A DNA stretch of 64,000 nucleotides from Phoronis australis (Eukaryota > Phoronida > Phoronidae), in assembly GCA_002633005.1 (NCBI GenBank), contig NMRA01000066.1, forward strand, positions 2,269-66,268, in the 5' to 3' direction. A program made the translations under genes and the position numbers. Under the pieces are notes generated by a model. It was not told the origin of the DNA, did no database searches, and worked only from the letters and a program-made list of their open reading frames with translations. This document shows positions 1 to 13,500 of this stretch, in pieces. The first letter of the stretch is position 1. The number at the start of each line of letters is the position of its first letter.

Positions 1-1389
1 CGGGTTTCAAGTGCCTTAGGCTACAAAAAGCGTCCCCTCCCTGTGAAATTAATTTTTCTAAGCGCTATTGGAGCCAATACAGTATACATCTTTCCACCAA
101 GGCTAGGTGATGCAACGAAATTATTCTTTGTTGCATTAGTTAACTGGTCTTGGCTAATTATCGTTTTATGGCCTGGTCATCCATTCAGCCAAAAGTAGTT
201 CCATAGGTGGCTTATCAGCCAATTATTCACGCATGCTGACTCACAATAGAAGCCTGATAAGAGTGAAGGTGGACAAATGCGGTGTTCCTACAGTTTCTTG
301 TGGTAGTGGATGTGTTCACGACATGTTGTCCCTGACTTCCATTCAAAGTCACGATGTTAACCTGGGTTAATTGCGTTTCGTAAACGCAAGAATACCGAGA
401 GAACCGTCTTATCTGCCGCTCCCAAATCAGACTATAGGTAAGACAAGAAGGGGCTACATCAAGTCTGACTCCAGGATTCAGGGTTGGCGTTGTCCTCTCA
501 GAAAGTAGACTCGACGTCTGGTCCGTCTCAAGTGAAAGGTCGTCAAATGTCTCGGTAGGGTTGAGTAGCAGTTTCGCGGTGAGAAAATCTAGCCAAAATT
601 ATACGGGCTGTTATTCAAAATACACAGCAAAATGTCTTGCATAATATCGCGAAGCCTTGCTTTTCTAGCGAGGTGCAAGCGTTATTGAACTCTACCATGT
701 CCATGGTTTTTACCGTGAGATGGCTCCATATTGTTCATTGATTTAGTTGGCATATTATCCGTAGATATCGCTACGGCTCCTAGTCTAGCAATACAAGTAT
801 CAACTGTTCGCTCGTCTCTGTATAGACATTTCTACGCTCACTAAATAACGCTTGGCCACGTAACATATTGCAATGACGCACTTAAACTTGCGGCTAGGTC
901 CCTCATGACGTTCGCCCATGATTGACCAGATCCTGAGCATGTTTCACATTAATTTTATCCTTATTTACTTTATGCTGTTTTTAAGCGGCTCTGCCAGACA
1001 TCCGCGCGCTAGTTTTAGCGGAAACGTATAAATGACATCATGCATTATGCCAAGAAGAGGATGAAATATAAAAATCTGAAGTATAAAAATAAACGAGGAC
1101 ATGTATGCATTTTCTCATAGGGTGAGTAGGTCTTTGTTTAGGATTGAAATTCACCATCGTTGTGTATGACACTGAGCAAATTTGAAATAAGCCTCTTCTG
1201 TAGTCAGTGTCAATGAAAATTTAATTTGGGCCTTGCTTTAATACACAAACTATTTTAAGTTAACCGTTGGAGTCAACAATATCTTTTCCTTTCAGTCTAA
1301 CAAACAACGTCAATATACAATCGTTCTCGACCGTTTCTGCATGACAACATTAAGGCAAATCGAGAGCTCAGTTGGTGATTTCGTTTCAG
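1..1389. other. 5' flank or first intron of the SLC6 gene
   Basis: No recognisable protein-coding exon is secure here. The stretch precedes the first clear SLC6 exon, which begins after a polypyrimidine-AG acceptor ending at 1389, so it is either an intron or the 5' flank. A small candidate start exon at 1101-1121 (ATG, seven codons, then GTGAGT) is discussed as a finding. No transposon was recognised. Confidence 0.5.
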
Positions 1390-1594
1390 CCCAGTTCACT
1401 GAATGTTTCCTACTCCAAGTTTCCCCGGGTGACCGCACCTAAATCGGAAGTCGAAGATGCGGAAGAGATGCCCAGTGATGACTTACGAGGACACTGGACG
1501 GGAAGACTTGACTTCATTCTGTCGTGCATCGGCTACGCGGTAGGCTTGGGCAACATTTGGAGATTTCCGTACAAATGTTACCTAAACGGGGGAG
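1390..1594 (+). CDS. SLC6 exon 1: N-terminal tail and TM1
   Basis: Enters in phase 0 after TTTCAG and ends in phase 1 before GTACGC. It encodes an acidic tail, [10 protein letters not shown] just before the membrane, and TM1 with its unwound Na+/substrate segment (AVGLGN), then WRFPY and the first half of the NGGG loop. The only ATG in frame is at 1468 (MPSDD), which would give a short but workable tail. Confidence 0.93.
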
Positions 1595-4500
1595 GTACGC
1601 ACGTGTTTTACTTCGCCTATTTCGCGTGTTTCAATTAAAATCGTAAATGTTGCTCACGTTACTCCGTACAACCGTACTGAAGCAGGAAATTAAAGTTCTT
1701 GTCCTTCGTACCAAAAGCGACAAATGCATCGAAGTTGCGTAAATTACAGTATGCCGCGCGAACAGCAATTTTCTGTTCACAGGGGTAACAGGAAAATTCA
1801 ATCGAAAACCTATCGAAATACTGCAAGTCAAAACCAGGTAAATTGATAATAGAAATTGCACTGCCCATCCGGAAGACCTCGGGTAGTTTGTCGCCTTTAA
1901 TTATCACTCGGAGGAGAGTTATATTTGCGGACGTGCGAACGTCAATCCTAACAGCACTCCGTGTGACTCAAAATGGAAAATGGAGAATGTGGCGGGATTT
2001 TCTTGTAATGACAGGCTTAAGCAAGAGTAAACAGGACTTTAGAAGATAGAATGAGGATTGAGAATGAGGTCGCGTGCAACCTTTGACTGTTACTAGGTTA
2101 AAACCGCTTGGTGGTTTCAATCGTCAACTAGTGACCAAACCTCTTTACTGCAATGGTTGAAGTTTGCACATGCTCAGATATGGAATGCCTCCAAGGGATA
2201 ATTAGAGGCTTCGAAAGTACACGATAGGCACTGATATGTCTAAAGAGGCGGAGGACACGCGAATACGCGATTCTGGCATTTTTTGTAGCGCAAACCTCCG
2301 CTGGAAGTAAGTGCTCATTGAAACATCTACGTGAGAAAGTGTTTAGTCTTATTCTTTGCTTTAGGTGCATTCATGGTGCCCTATTTGATAATGGTCTGCT
2401 TCGCGGGCCTGCCTCTATTCTTCATGGAGCTGGCATTTGGCCAATTTGCTTCGCTGGGCTGCATCACCATTTGGAAGATAAGCAGGTTCTTCAAAGGTAA
2501 CGTACCTCTCCCTTAGAAATTGAATCATTATTACATTTGGGACAGGAAGACAACGGTTGTCGTGAAAATTTCACTAAAGCACCAGGCGTATGTCATGTGG
2601 TGGCATTAAAAACACGGCCCGTGTCACGGTAGCTTGTACTTAGTAGATTTGGTATCGTCGATAAGGCTGTTGTTCGGAAAATCTTACCAACGTGGGAGTA
2701 GTGCAACTTCCGCATCCGTGTCGACTTCATGCCAATAAAACACTCGCTAAAATAAAGCAACATCTCGTGAACCACAACTGATTGGCTTCTCAAACAATAC
2801 GATATAGTTTATTTAATTAATTTAATTACATGTTTTATTAGTGTTTATGTTATTGATGTAAGTAGAGATATAAAATTATCAGTATAGAAATGAATAGATA
2901 AAACTTTTCACTGTTACATATTTGTGGAAAGTGTCTTGACTCCAGTCAAACATCATCACTGTCAAAGCAATAAATGGTCCCACAGCTCACCGCACTGAGT
3001 CCATGACCCCACATGTTCAAGTGGTAAGACTCAAACGATCATATCAAGAGGAGATGTGTTGGTGTGCTGATGCAGCAGTGTTGAGAACTGTGCCTTTTGT
3101 TCATGTTGCCCTTTGCTGCACTGTGTTGACTCTGTGTGATCCATTAGGTTTCTTAAATTTGACCTGTTTTTAGTATTTTTCAGTGTACGTGATTTAAAAG
3201 GCGATTAAACAATAACTTTGTATTTTTCTCAGCGTTTTCCCGAGGCATCCGGGACTCTCTTTAAGTTGCCACCCTGCTGCAGTTAACCAATGGTTGGTGG
3301 GTGAGCGCGGTATCAGGAACCACACTAATCCTTTGAAATAAAGAAGTTACATAACCACTTTTCTATGCCACTGTTGTGTTTTCTTCAGTATACAACGCAT
3401 TCGGAATCTTCGATTTGGTTTACTGTTTTTGTGCACTTGAATCAGAAATAAGCAACTGAAATACAAATAAAAGAAAAATTCGCGTGGTGATGACGGACCC
3501 GTAAGACTATCCAAGAGCAAGTCTCCGTGATTCACATCTTGTAACAGGACTAAAACGCGAAATCGTAACCTGAAGCTCATGTTATTCTTCCAAATTAGTA
3601 AACAATTCGTCAAATATCCGACGACATTGTGCCCACCCTTTTTCGCTAGACTCACCGTTCTTGAGTTATTCGTTATTTTCGAAGGACTGCTCTCTATTTG
3701 ACTGAGTTTTCTGTCGTATTTCCGGCTTACCTTGACAGATTTGTCTGAAATTTGATATGCGAAGAGATCTCGTCAAGCGCTGTAAGAAAAATCCGTTTCT
3801 CTCTCCAGTTTGCGGTTCTCGAGATATTCGAGATTTATTGCTTCGATGACTGTTCTTTTTTTGACTTACTGCTCATTGCACTTTTGTTGGCCTATCTTAT
3901 TCGTGTTTAAGGCGCTACATATCGCATTTCTTATTTATACACAACGTTTGTTTCGTAAATTGTTCGAAGCCGTCTATAGTTTTGGTTGGCATTGTACTCA
4001 AGATGCCCCTTTGGCGTACATTTTTTAATTTTCGAATTGCGAAGCCATAGTTTCCTCTCTCCGAATGATTTTTCTTGAAAATTAATACGTGGGGAGACCT
4101 TGCCAAGCGCTTTCGTATCTGTGGCACCCGATTTTCTCTGCGACTCACTTAACTCAAGAATTTTCCTTGCCGATAAATGTCTAGCTAATAAAAATTTTTT
4201 ACAGTTCTTTCTTTAGATAGCTGTTTTGTTTCAGAAGGCTGATTTACGAGCAACTGGTGAAAAAAGTTATGAGAAATTTTAGGGAAATCATTAACTTTTA
4301 GTACTAAAATTGGTCGTGACTTCATTTTGGAAACTGTCGCCAACATACATAAAGAATCAATAGCAAATTGATACCATTCACTGTTCACAGTTATTTATTC
4401 GGACATACGAAGCACGGACAACTTTGAAGGGTGATGCATAAAAAATGTTTTCTCCGTTTTCATGAAATATGTTAGGATCGATATGAGCTATTGACGCAAA

Positions 4501-7500
4501 AATTCACCATATGTGTGGGAAAAGGCTCAGTGTAATTTCAGATTGCAGTGAGAAAAAGTACATGAGGTGATTGTGGATCAATTTTCGTTAAGAGAACAAA
4601 CAAAGTTGGTAATTCAGTGCAACCCAAAAAAGTAACAGAACATGTCAATTAACCGGAGAAAATAAAGGTCCTATTGCTTATACATGTTTTAGGTAAAAGG
4701 GTTCCTGAATTTATAAAAACAGTCACTGCTCGAGAGGGCATATGGTGTTTCACAACATATAATAATGTTCGGTCTTGAATAGACGTGCTTTTCATCGCTT
4801 TCGCCAACCGGTTTCCATTGCGGCTCTTAACATTTCTACCTCCAATCACTTATTTCCCATGCGAATATTGAGTTATGGCGAGTGTTGTATCCCATAGACC
4901 GCGTTAGTTTCACCCCCAGGTGATGTAATTTTCTTAGATATCCCATTTCGTCATTTTAAAACAAACATACAGTATGTTGACATTGCGAAATTATATACTT
5001 TAACCATGACTAAGATTATGAAAATACTTCCCGGGAAAATGTTTCTGTCTCTCAAATTGTGAAAAAATCGCATTCAAGCAAGATGAATTATACCGAATCG
5101 AGAAGACTGTCCAAATGTGTTAGACTTTACCGTAGTTGTACGGAGACCCCGTGGTCTTTCTAAGACATTGAGAAATTTATTGGCAACAGCAACCACTTTT
5201 GACTGATCGTTGTAGGCATTGGTGTTGCCATGGTGATCATTTCGGCTTTGGTGTGCATCTACTCCAACATTATCATGGGTTACTCCATTTTGTACCTGTT
5301 CGCCTCCTTCACGTCCGAAGTCCCTTGGGCTAACTGCAACAACCCCTGGAACACGGACAAATGCTTGGATGTGACAGCGGTCAACAAATCAAACGGGACC
5401 TTAAGTTTACGTTAGTATTTGTTTAAGCGACAACACTACTGATGACTATAGCTTACACGACCTATCTCACAAAAGGTTCAATTTTGCGGAAATAATCATT
5501 GAAAAAAGTGGTGAAGAAACTCAGACCATGGCTGCATTTGATTCTCGTCGCCAGTTCTGCCGAGTCATACGACTGTTCTGCAAGCCGGAAGTCGTTATCT
5601 CGCATCAGTCAGATGTCTTAGCGGGTTAACCCGGTGGAACAGGCGAAGTGAAGCAAGTACACCCCATGTGATTAGTGACCACATCTGTAATAACGAAGGA
5701 CATAGTTAGGGAAAAATCTTGCACCTGCATGGCGGAAACTTTAATCGGTCAGTACATAAGGAAGATTATTTCCGCAAAGAGGCCTCTGGCTCTGTGTTCA
5801 CTTTGTAATGCAAAGGCAGTGAAAAGATGAAGGTGAATAATGACCATCATGGCGACGACGGTGACACTGAAGCCGATGATGGTGTAGCTGTTTCTATTAA
5901 AAGACGAGGTAGTTCACTGGTGGACTTCTTTTCATTTTTGCTTTGTAACTAAAACACAACATCGTTGTAGAACCCGTCGTCAACGACTGTGGTTTGTCAT
6001 GTTTGTCAGATACAATCAGATCAACATATAGTCTGAAAGAATTTGACAATATAAGTAGTCGTTGACGTATATAGATGAGGGTTCGCAATATTCTTATCGT
6101 AAGATTACATGACAGTAAATACAACAAAAATAAATCTTAAAAACTCACCATAGTACTGTCGTCTGTTCGTACTTCGACTAAAACAAGTATCTCGCAAATC
6201 GCAGCGCCATCAAGGACGCAGGGAGAAAGGTACTCACGGGAAGAAGGCTACATTGACCACCAAAATTTGTATACGATTTTACAGCTACGTAAAACTTAAA
6301 TTACACAATAAACTGTTAAACGACTTATTATTCTCAGTTGCCATGCGTAACAATGTCTTTCATACTTGGACAGTTCAGAATTTACTAAAACTACTCGTAA
6401 ATTGACTCTTCGCGTGTGACCATCTTTGTCTGGAGCTGCTTCTACCACACGAGACAACTTGAACCGTTCACGTATTGATTGAAGGTCTTCTTCCTTGATA
6501 ATGGCGATGTCTTCAACCGCAATGTTTGTCTTCTCATTTCTCCACTTCTGGCGTTGTTGTAAGTTCTGCAAGTACTCTGTCTTCCACTGAGACGAGACAT
6601 CGTTAGCGAGAAATTGTACTTGTCGCCAACGTTTACGCGCATATGTGTCTTCCCTACAAACGTTGCCCGATAATGGAAGAATCAGATGGGTCTTCATTGT
6701 CAATAGGTGATAAGGAGTTTAAAGGTTCTAGTGTAGGATCGAAAAGATGGCCTGCTGTCAGCGGACGACTGCCATGGTCTCGTACAAAAATGTGTGGAGA
6801 CTCTAGTCTACTGCTTTGGTGATTCACCATCGAGGTGAGGATACTTCGAATGCTACTGATTTGACGCTGCCACACCCCGCCCATGTGACTACCATGGGGA
6901 GGGTTCATCACAAAGTCACAGTTGTGCATCGTGAGATAGTTGAGGTGTCTTCGTGAATCTCCTTAAGAGCAGCACCCACAAAGTTGGAACCTCGATTGCA
7001 TAGAAGAGCTCTGACTGCGCCTCGAATCACATCGAAACATCTAAGCCCATTTATGAACGCATTGGTAGTAATGTCGTCAAGGACTTCGATATGGATTGTT
7101 CTTGATGCAAGGCAAGTCAACAGGAGATCCCATCGCGTGTATTCCTTCGTCCTTCATTAATGAAAAATAGTCCAAGCCAATCTATGCCTGTATACATGAA
7201 GGGTGATGAAGGATCTAATCTGTCCTTCGACAGGTTTGCCATCTTCTGACCTTGAACATTTCCTCGAAACTTTCTGCAAATCACACACGGGATGAAATAC
7301 CTTGTCATAACAGTTCCGAACGATCAGATCAGTCATCCTAGACTTCGGCAGAATGACAGAATGTCGAATGTAATAATACATCGATGAATGTGAAAGTTTA
7401 CCGCCAACCGTCAGAATGCCCTCTATCACGAAACGGGTTCAAACCATTGACAGCTGGGTTGCAGCCATTTCATGACTGTATGTCTCGTCTTTTCTCTATT

Positions 7501-10500
7501 ATCTTCAGTCAAAAGAGCTGAAGACTTGTCCGTCTTTCTTCTCACCTGTACGCCGTGTAGTTTTACGATTGCAGTGGCAACGTGTGTCCACTTGGAGAAA
7601 TATTCCGAACGGCGCAACATAGAGGAAACAACGCTCTCTTGGCAGATGACTTCTTTACTTCCGGATCATAAAGTGACAGGTTAGAGCTGGCGAGTTTCTT
7701 CTCTGGTAACGATCTTTCCCAAAGAAAGCCAGGTCGTTTAAGATCCTACTTCGAGTCCCGCATAGGAAAACGAGAATCTCGCAAGTCCCAGTCCCATGGA
7801 GAAAATACTCTTTGGAAGAACGTTACAGATGGTGGACATACAAATAATGATGAAGACAACATTGAGCAAAATGACGACGTTATTGATGACGGTAATGAAA
7901 TGACGAAGTTGTTAACATCAATAGGCATTTCATAACTTTTAGAACCGTACTAATAAATTTTACACTCATGATGTTCAAGAAACCATGAATTTTAACGAAG
8001 TGGACAAATACAAAAAGTTTGCATATCGAGGGTTATTTTTGCAACTCTTCGAAATGTTGCTTAAAGTGTCAAACGACTTATATAGACTTCATGCACATAA
8101 TTTTTTACAAACAATAAACATAAATAAATGTGTTGATTAAATTATACTATGATTACAGTTGCAGGGAAAAAGTTGCCAAGTGAAGAATACTGGAGGTAAT
8201 GAAAAAATAATATTTGCAAAAAAATTTAATACCCGTCTCGGCAAAATTTTTCAACACCAACAATACGTCAAGCTCTGTTGATCATGGCCAGAACTTTTAA
8301 TAGCTTTCTACTTTCAATGCATAGTTTAGGAAACTACGCTTGTGTTCCTTGTTAAACTAGGCACGGATTAGAGGGGAGTGGGGGTGGTGCAGTCAAGGGA
8401 CAGACATAGGAGGCAGCAATACAACAATACAAAAGCGGCTGAGCATAGGGAAGGGCCGGGTTCTCCGGATCCTCTACAGTATAAATTGCGCCAAAGAACG
8501 AACGTTGTCGTTACAGCCATTACGTGCTGGACATTTCCAAGTCAATAGGGGAAACGGGAGGCTGCCAGTGGCACGTGTGCTTGTGTTTACTCCTAGCCTG
8601 GATCATTGTGTTCTTGTGCCTCACAAAAGGAGTCAAATCTTCTGGCAAGGTATGTGAAATTTTATGCCATGTTGTCTACAGCTATTGAATTTTTCTCGGA
8701 TAGCAAAAGTCGATGCGCGCGCATCTCATAGAGTAGGTTTGTTGGACACGAGTCCATGCAGTGAGCTTTTGACTGCTTAAAATACTATCAAAATGAAGTG
8801 ATTTGTACTACAAAGATCTGCTACTTGGAATGACAGCTATTTAACAATCCCGTGTGTATATGACGTCTCACGCTGGCTCTATAGTAACTGACTCACCGTC
8901 GAATTTGCCAGTGAAACAATTTCGAAAAATATGCAAGTTTTGGAAATACCGGTATATAATTTGTTATGAACAGTTTTTAAGCTGTAGCAGTATAGAGAAC
9001 ACGTGGCGTTAGGGTTGATGTAGATATTAAGAAAAGACGAATGTAGTTTTCATGACGCTTTAGTAGCCCCAGGACCAACACCACGGGCATAAGAATCATA
9101 GCTTCTATGCTTTCCTTCTAGGTAGTCTACGTAACGGCCACTCTACCGTACATAGTACTGACGATACTGTTGATTCGGGGTTTAACGTTGGAAGGTGCAA
9201 GCGACGGCATCGTATTTTATGTCATTCCGAAATGGGAAAGACTAAAAGATTACAAAGTAAGCTTCCATTTTACCGCCGACATTTTTTGAAGTTACCACGA
9301 AACGATTGACGAAGTTGAGACCTAGTTATAATACTAAAATAGGATATATAACACTGTTTTGTCTAGTTATGAGCTAGAAAGCTTTGAATGTAGAACTCTC
9401 TAACTACTGCTCAAGCTTTGCTAAAAGATCGTGAAAGCTTGATCCTGGATAGAAAAACAATGTACTTGCGGTCGTTTAGGTTTGGAAAGACGCGGCAACG
9501 CAAGTATTCTACTCTTTGGGCGTTGGGTTTGGAGGACTGCTCACCATGGCGAGCTATAATAATTTCAAGAACAACTGCTACAGGTAAGTATACACATCCG
9601 TGTATGAAACAAGTGCAATAAGTAGTACCAAGCTGCTGGAAGTTGCTCTCGTGAATAACAAAAATTGGGAACAGACGAGACGCCGGATGCACATCGATAA
9701 ACAATGACTGGATGGTGGTGTACCGTGGGCTTAGAATTTCGGATAAATGTCCTTGCTACACACGTGAGTATCGCCTATCAAACTCATCAGCAAAAATTCT
9801 ATAGAAATTTATTGATATCACTAAAATGGGAGCCTTTCACAAATTGTAACCCTGTATACATTTGTGTTTTTTTACTGAACAGATATAGAATGTGGAGATC
9901 GCTGCCATTCAACGGTGGCGGCCATTTTGGCACAACACAAGAAATTAAATATTAAACCTGTAATTATTTATTTTAATAATTTAAAAATCCTTGAATGTTG
10001 ACGTCGTGTTGAAAGAGCATTGCTTGCGAATAAGTTTTGACTACATTGTTTTGCGCGGAAAGAATCGTTTCATGTAGTGTTAATTATGAAAACGAAGTCG
10101 AAAGAGGTGGTCACGATTCCTGGGTGACGAGTGCTCCGTTTCTCATAGACATTGAGAAATTGTAGTTGACTAAACGCGTTGGACTTTCAGAGACGCTCTG
10201 ATCGTAGCCGTCGTCAACTGTGGCACCAGCATGTATGCCGGCTTCGTCATTTTCAGCATGCTTGGTTTCATGGCCAAACAAGTTGGTGTTGGAGTCGACG
10301 AGGTCGTCGCAGACGGTACGTTAAAGCAGGATAAGACTTGTTTCGACGTTTACTACACAATACAATACAGCTTTGCCAGATGAATCTGTAGACCTAAGCA
10401 GAGCTTGACGTGGTAGCTAGATTGTGATTTCACGCTCTAGGCGCCTAGGACAAATAAAGTGTCCAAACCTTACAACGTTTTACAAGGAGTCAGAACGGAG

Positions 10501-13500
10501 ACTTACGACCGTCTTTAGGTTTTGAAGCCGCTATTTCCACGTCTTTTCACAAAGTCAGTGAGTGNNNNNNNNNNNNNNNNNNNNNNNNNNNNNNNNNNNN
10601 NNNNNNNNNNNNNNNNNNNNNNNNNNNNNNNNNNNNNNNNNNNNNNNNNNNNNNNNNNNNNNNNNNNNNNNNNNNNNNNNNNNNNNNNNNNNNNNNNNNN
10701 NNNNNNNNNNNNNNNNNNNNNNNNNNNNNNNNNNNNNNNNNNNNNNNNNNNNNNNNNNNNNNNNNNNNNNNNNNNNNNNNNNNNNNNNNNNNNNNNNNNN
10801 NNNNNNNNNNNNNNNNNNNNNNNNNNNNNNNNNNNNNNNNNNNNNNNNNNNNNNNNNNNNNNNNNNNNNNNNNNNNNNNTCGGTTGTGATAAGTTCGGTC
10901 GTCGTTTGCTTTTGTTTACGAGTCAGTCAACATGCCACGCTGTTGCTGCCTACCGAGATGTACTCATTATCGTCTCACGTACAAAGGAAGAACTGTCCCA
11001 CTTGCCCGAGTGTCCCGCGACACACTCCAAGTGGATGGTGACTTGAGCACCCAAACTGCTTACATCCCGCCGTTTGACTCCCTCGTCACACACGTAGCAC
11101 CTTCTAAATAGCCCCAATACAAGTCCACAATAAACTTATCAAACTTAGGCTCACCGATCTGTTCATTGGATGACGAACTGTCCTTTTCACTGGGTGTCAA
11201 ACTGGGCCTGTATTCACTCCCACTACTCAACATCGCTGCAGGGCTGCTTACAGGCTCTGGGCTAGAGACAACAGCACACGGGGAATCAGTACTAGTTCCT
11301 GGAATTGCACCCTATTGGGTACGTTCGGAGGCATGACAGTAGATGAAGTTCCTCCAGTCACTGTATATAGTGGCCACAGCTCGCTAGGCTTCTCGCTTCA
11401 AAAAACCGCATTTCTCGGGGGGTGGCGACGGGGCACTGCCGGGAATCAACAGCGACGGTATGGAACCCTTCTTAAGGCGTTGTTTCGCAGGGACCTTCAT
11501 CAATTCAGCGTACATATCTCTGTCGTAATCTGACGGCTGAAAATGCTTGCCACTGCTTTGTACGTTGCGTGAACGGGTAGCGCTGCGTTCTTTACACGAG
11601 CGAGCACGCCAAGTACGGCGAAGTGTGTCATCCTTCGGAAAGCGATGCAAGGTACCCAAAGCGCGTGTGAGACGATAATGACTACATCCTGGTACGCAGC
11701 AACAGTGTGGCATGTTGACTGACTCGTAAACAAAAGCCAACGACGACCGAACTTATCACAACCGAGGTAGAACAATGACTGACTCGACTGTTCTCACAGT
11801 CAGACTGTATGAAAAGAAATTGGCGCGAAATTCTTGCCTCCCAAAACGTCACTTCCGGAGTAGAGGACGAGAAATTAATTAAATTACGAAAAGATGTAAT
11901 TAAGTAAAAAATATGTCTGGGAAAATCAACAGACCTTGTTTTTGCTAAAAGTGACATGAAAAAAGGTTGCCTTCGCCTTTAAGGTCTGCAATGAATACCT
12001 GCGACTTAGCAAAACATGTCGCACGTCTTATCCTAGTTGCTGAAGTTTTCAAACTATGGACAACCTTCAAAGGACACCACACTTCTCACTTTTATCAAAG
12101 GACACCACATTTCTTACTTTTAAGCATTTTTTCTGTGGACCAAGGAAGAAAGCAGATTTTAAGAGCGAGTTGTTGTCCTCTGTGCACACTTCCCCTTTCT
12201 TGCTGTGTTCAGGCAAGACAAAGTCGCAGTTTAAGCAAATAGCGACAAATTGTGTTAACGAATATCTTCCATCTCTCAAGGACCTGGACTGACGTTTGTC
12301 GCTTATCCCGCTGGGCTGGCCCAGATGCCAGCGGCACCGTTTTTCTCCGTTCTGTTCTTCACTATGCTACTTACGATAGGGCTTGATAGTCAGGTGAGTC
12401 AACATATTGTACGTAGACGTTTTTTGCGATATCCACTGTAACTATTGATGTACTGTCTATTACCATAGATAGACTTGGTTGTCTTTAGATGGACTTAAGT
12501 TGCTATCTCTATCGATAGACTTATTATTACAATCGACAACTATGCATCTTTGAAATCAGACAGCGTCATTTTGTGGTCATCAAAAGAAAACAATTCAGTC
12601 AAGCACTATTTTAGTTTTCGAAGTACCAACAACAGGTCGTTTCGATATTATTTAATCCAGAGAAGAATTTGCACCGCCAAAACACCGTCGAGTCCTTATA
12701 GTCACCTAGTTTTCGTCATTTTTCATTCAAAAGGGTTTACGTTTTGGCTAAACTCATGTTCGAATTCTTTTGCAAATAACGTTTCAGTTCGCGATGATGG
12801 AGACGGTGATCAGCGGCGTAGCTGATGAGTTTGCGGACGTCTTCCATGGAAACCTCAAAGCCAAAGTCATTTTCACCGGGCTAATATGTCTAGTGATGTA
12901 CTTGTTGGGACTTCCAATGACGACGAAGGTAAGTAGCAGCGTTGTATATATGAATACAAGATGTCTAGTTCATGACAAGAAGCGCATCTGAACATTTGCT
13001 AAGCTTTGACAACTAAGTTTATTCCTTCATGAAAAGTGCATCCAAGACCTCACAAGACTGGAGAATACCCGGCAATGTCGGCCTACGTCATCAAGAAGCG
13101 GAGCAATGCAGGATTTCGAAATTTGACTTTTTTTAGTGGTTAATTTTCAATTTACACGAAAACATAGTTAATAATTCAAACGAAGTACCCGGGTAAGCAA
13201 ACTCTCGTTTTTTGGTCATCAACGTTATTGGAGGACATCGAAAAAACCTGACCAACAACTAAATGTAGACAATGAATTCACATGTCTGTGACAGGTCCAC
13301 CTTCTGTACACGTTTGTGTAATCGGTAAGACAGTCTTCAAATGGACGTAGAATTCAACTGAAACGACTTAATGCTAAAAACTGTCTCTTCCGCAACGAAC
13401 AAAAAGAAACACTTAGTAAAAATATAATATCCGTTATGGAAAGAGCGGAGTGAGTCTTCGACTGTAGCTAGGGAAGAGCGAGCCCAATTGTGACGCAGAT

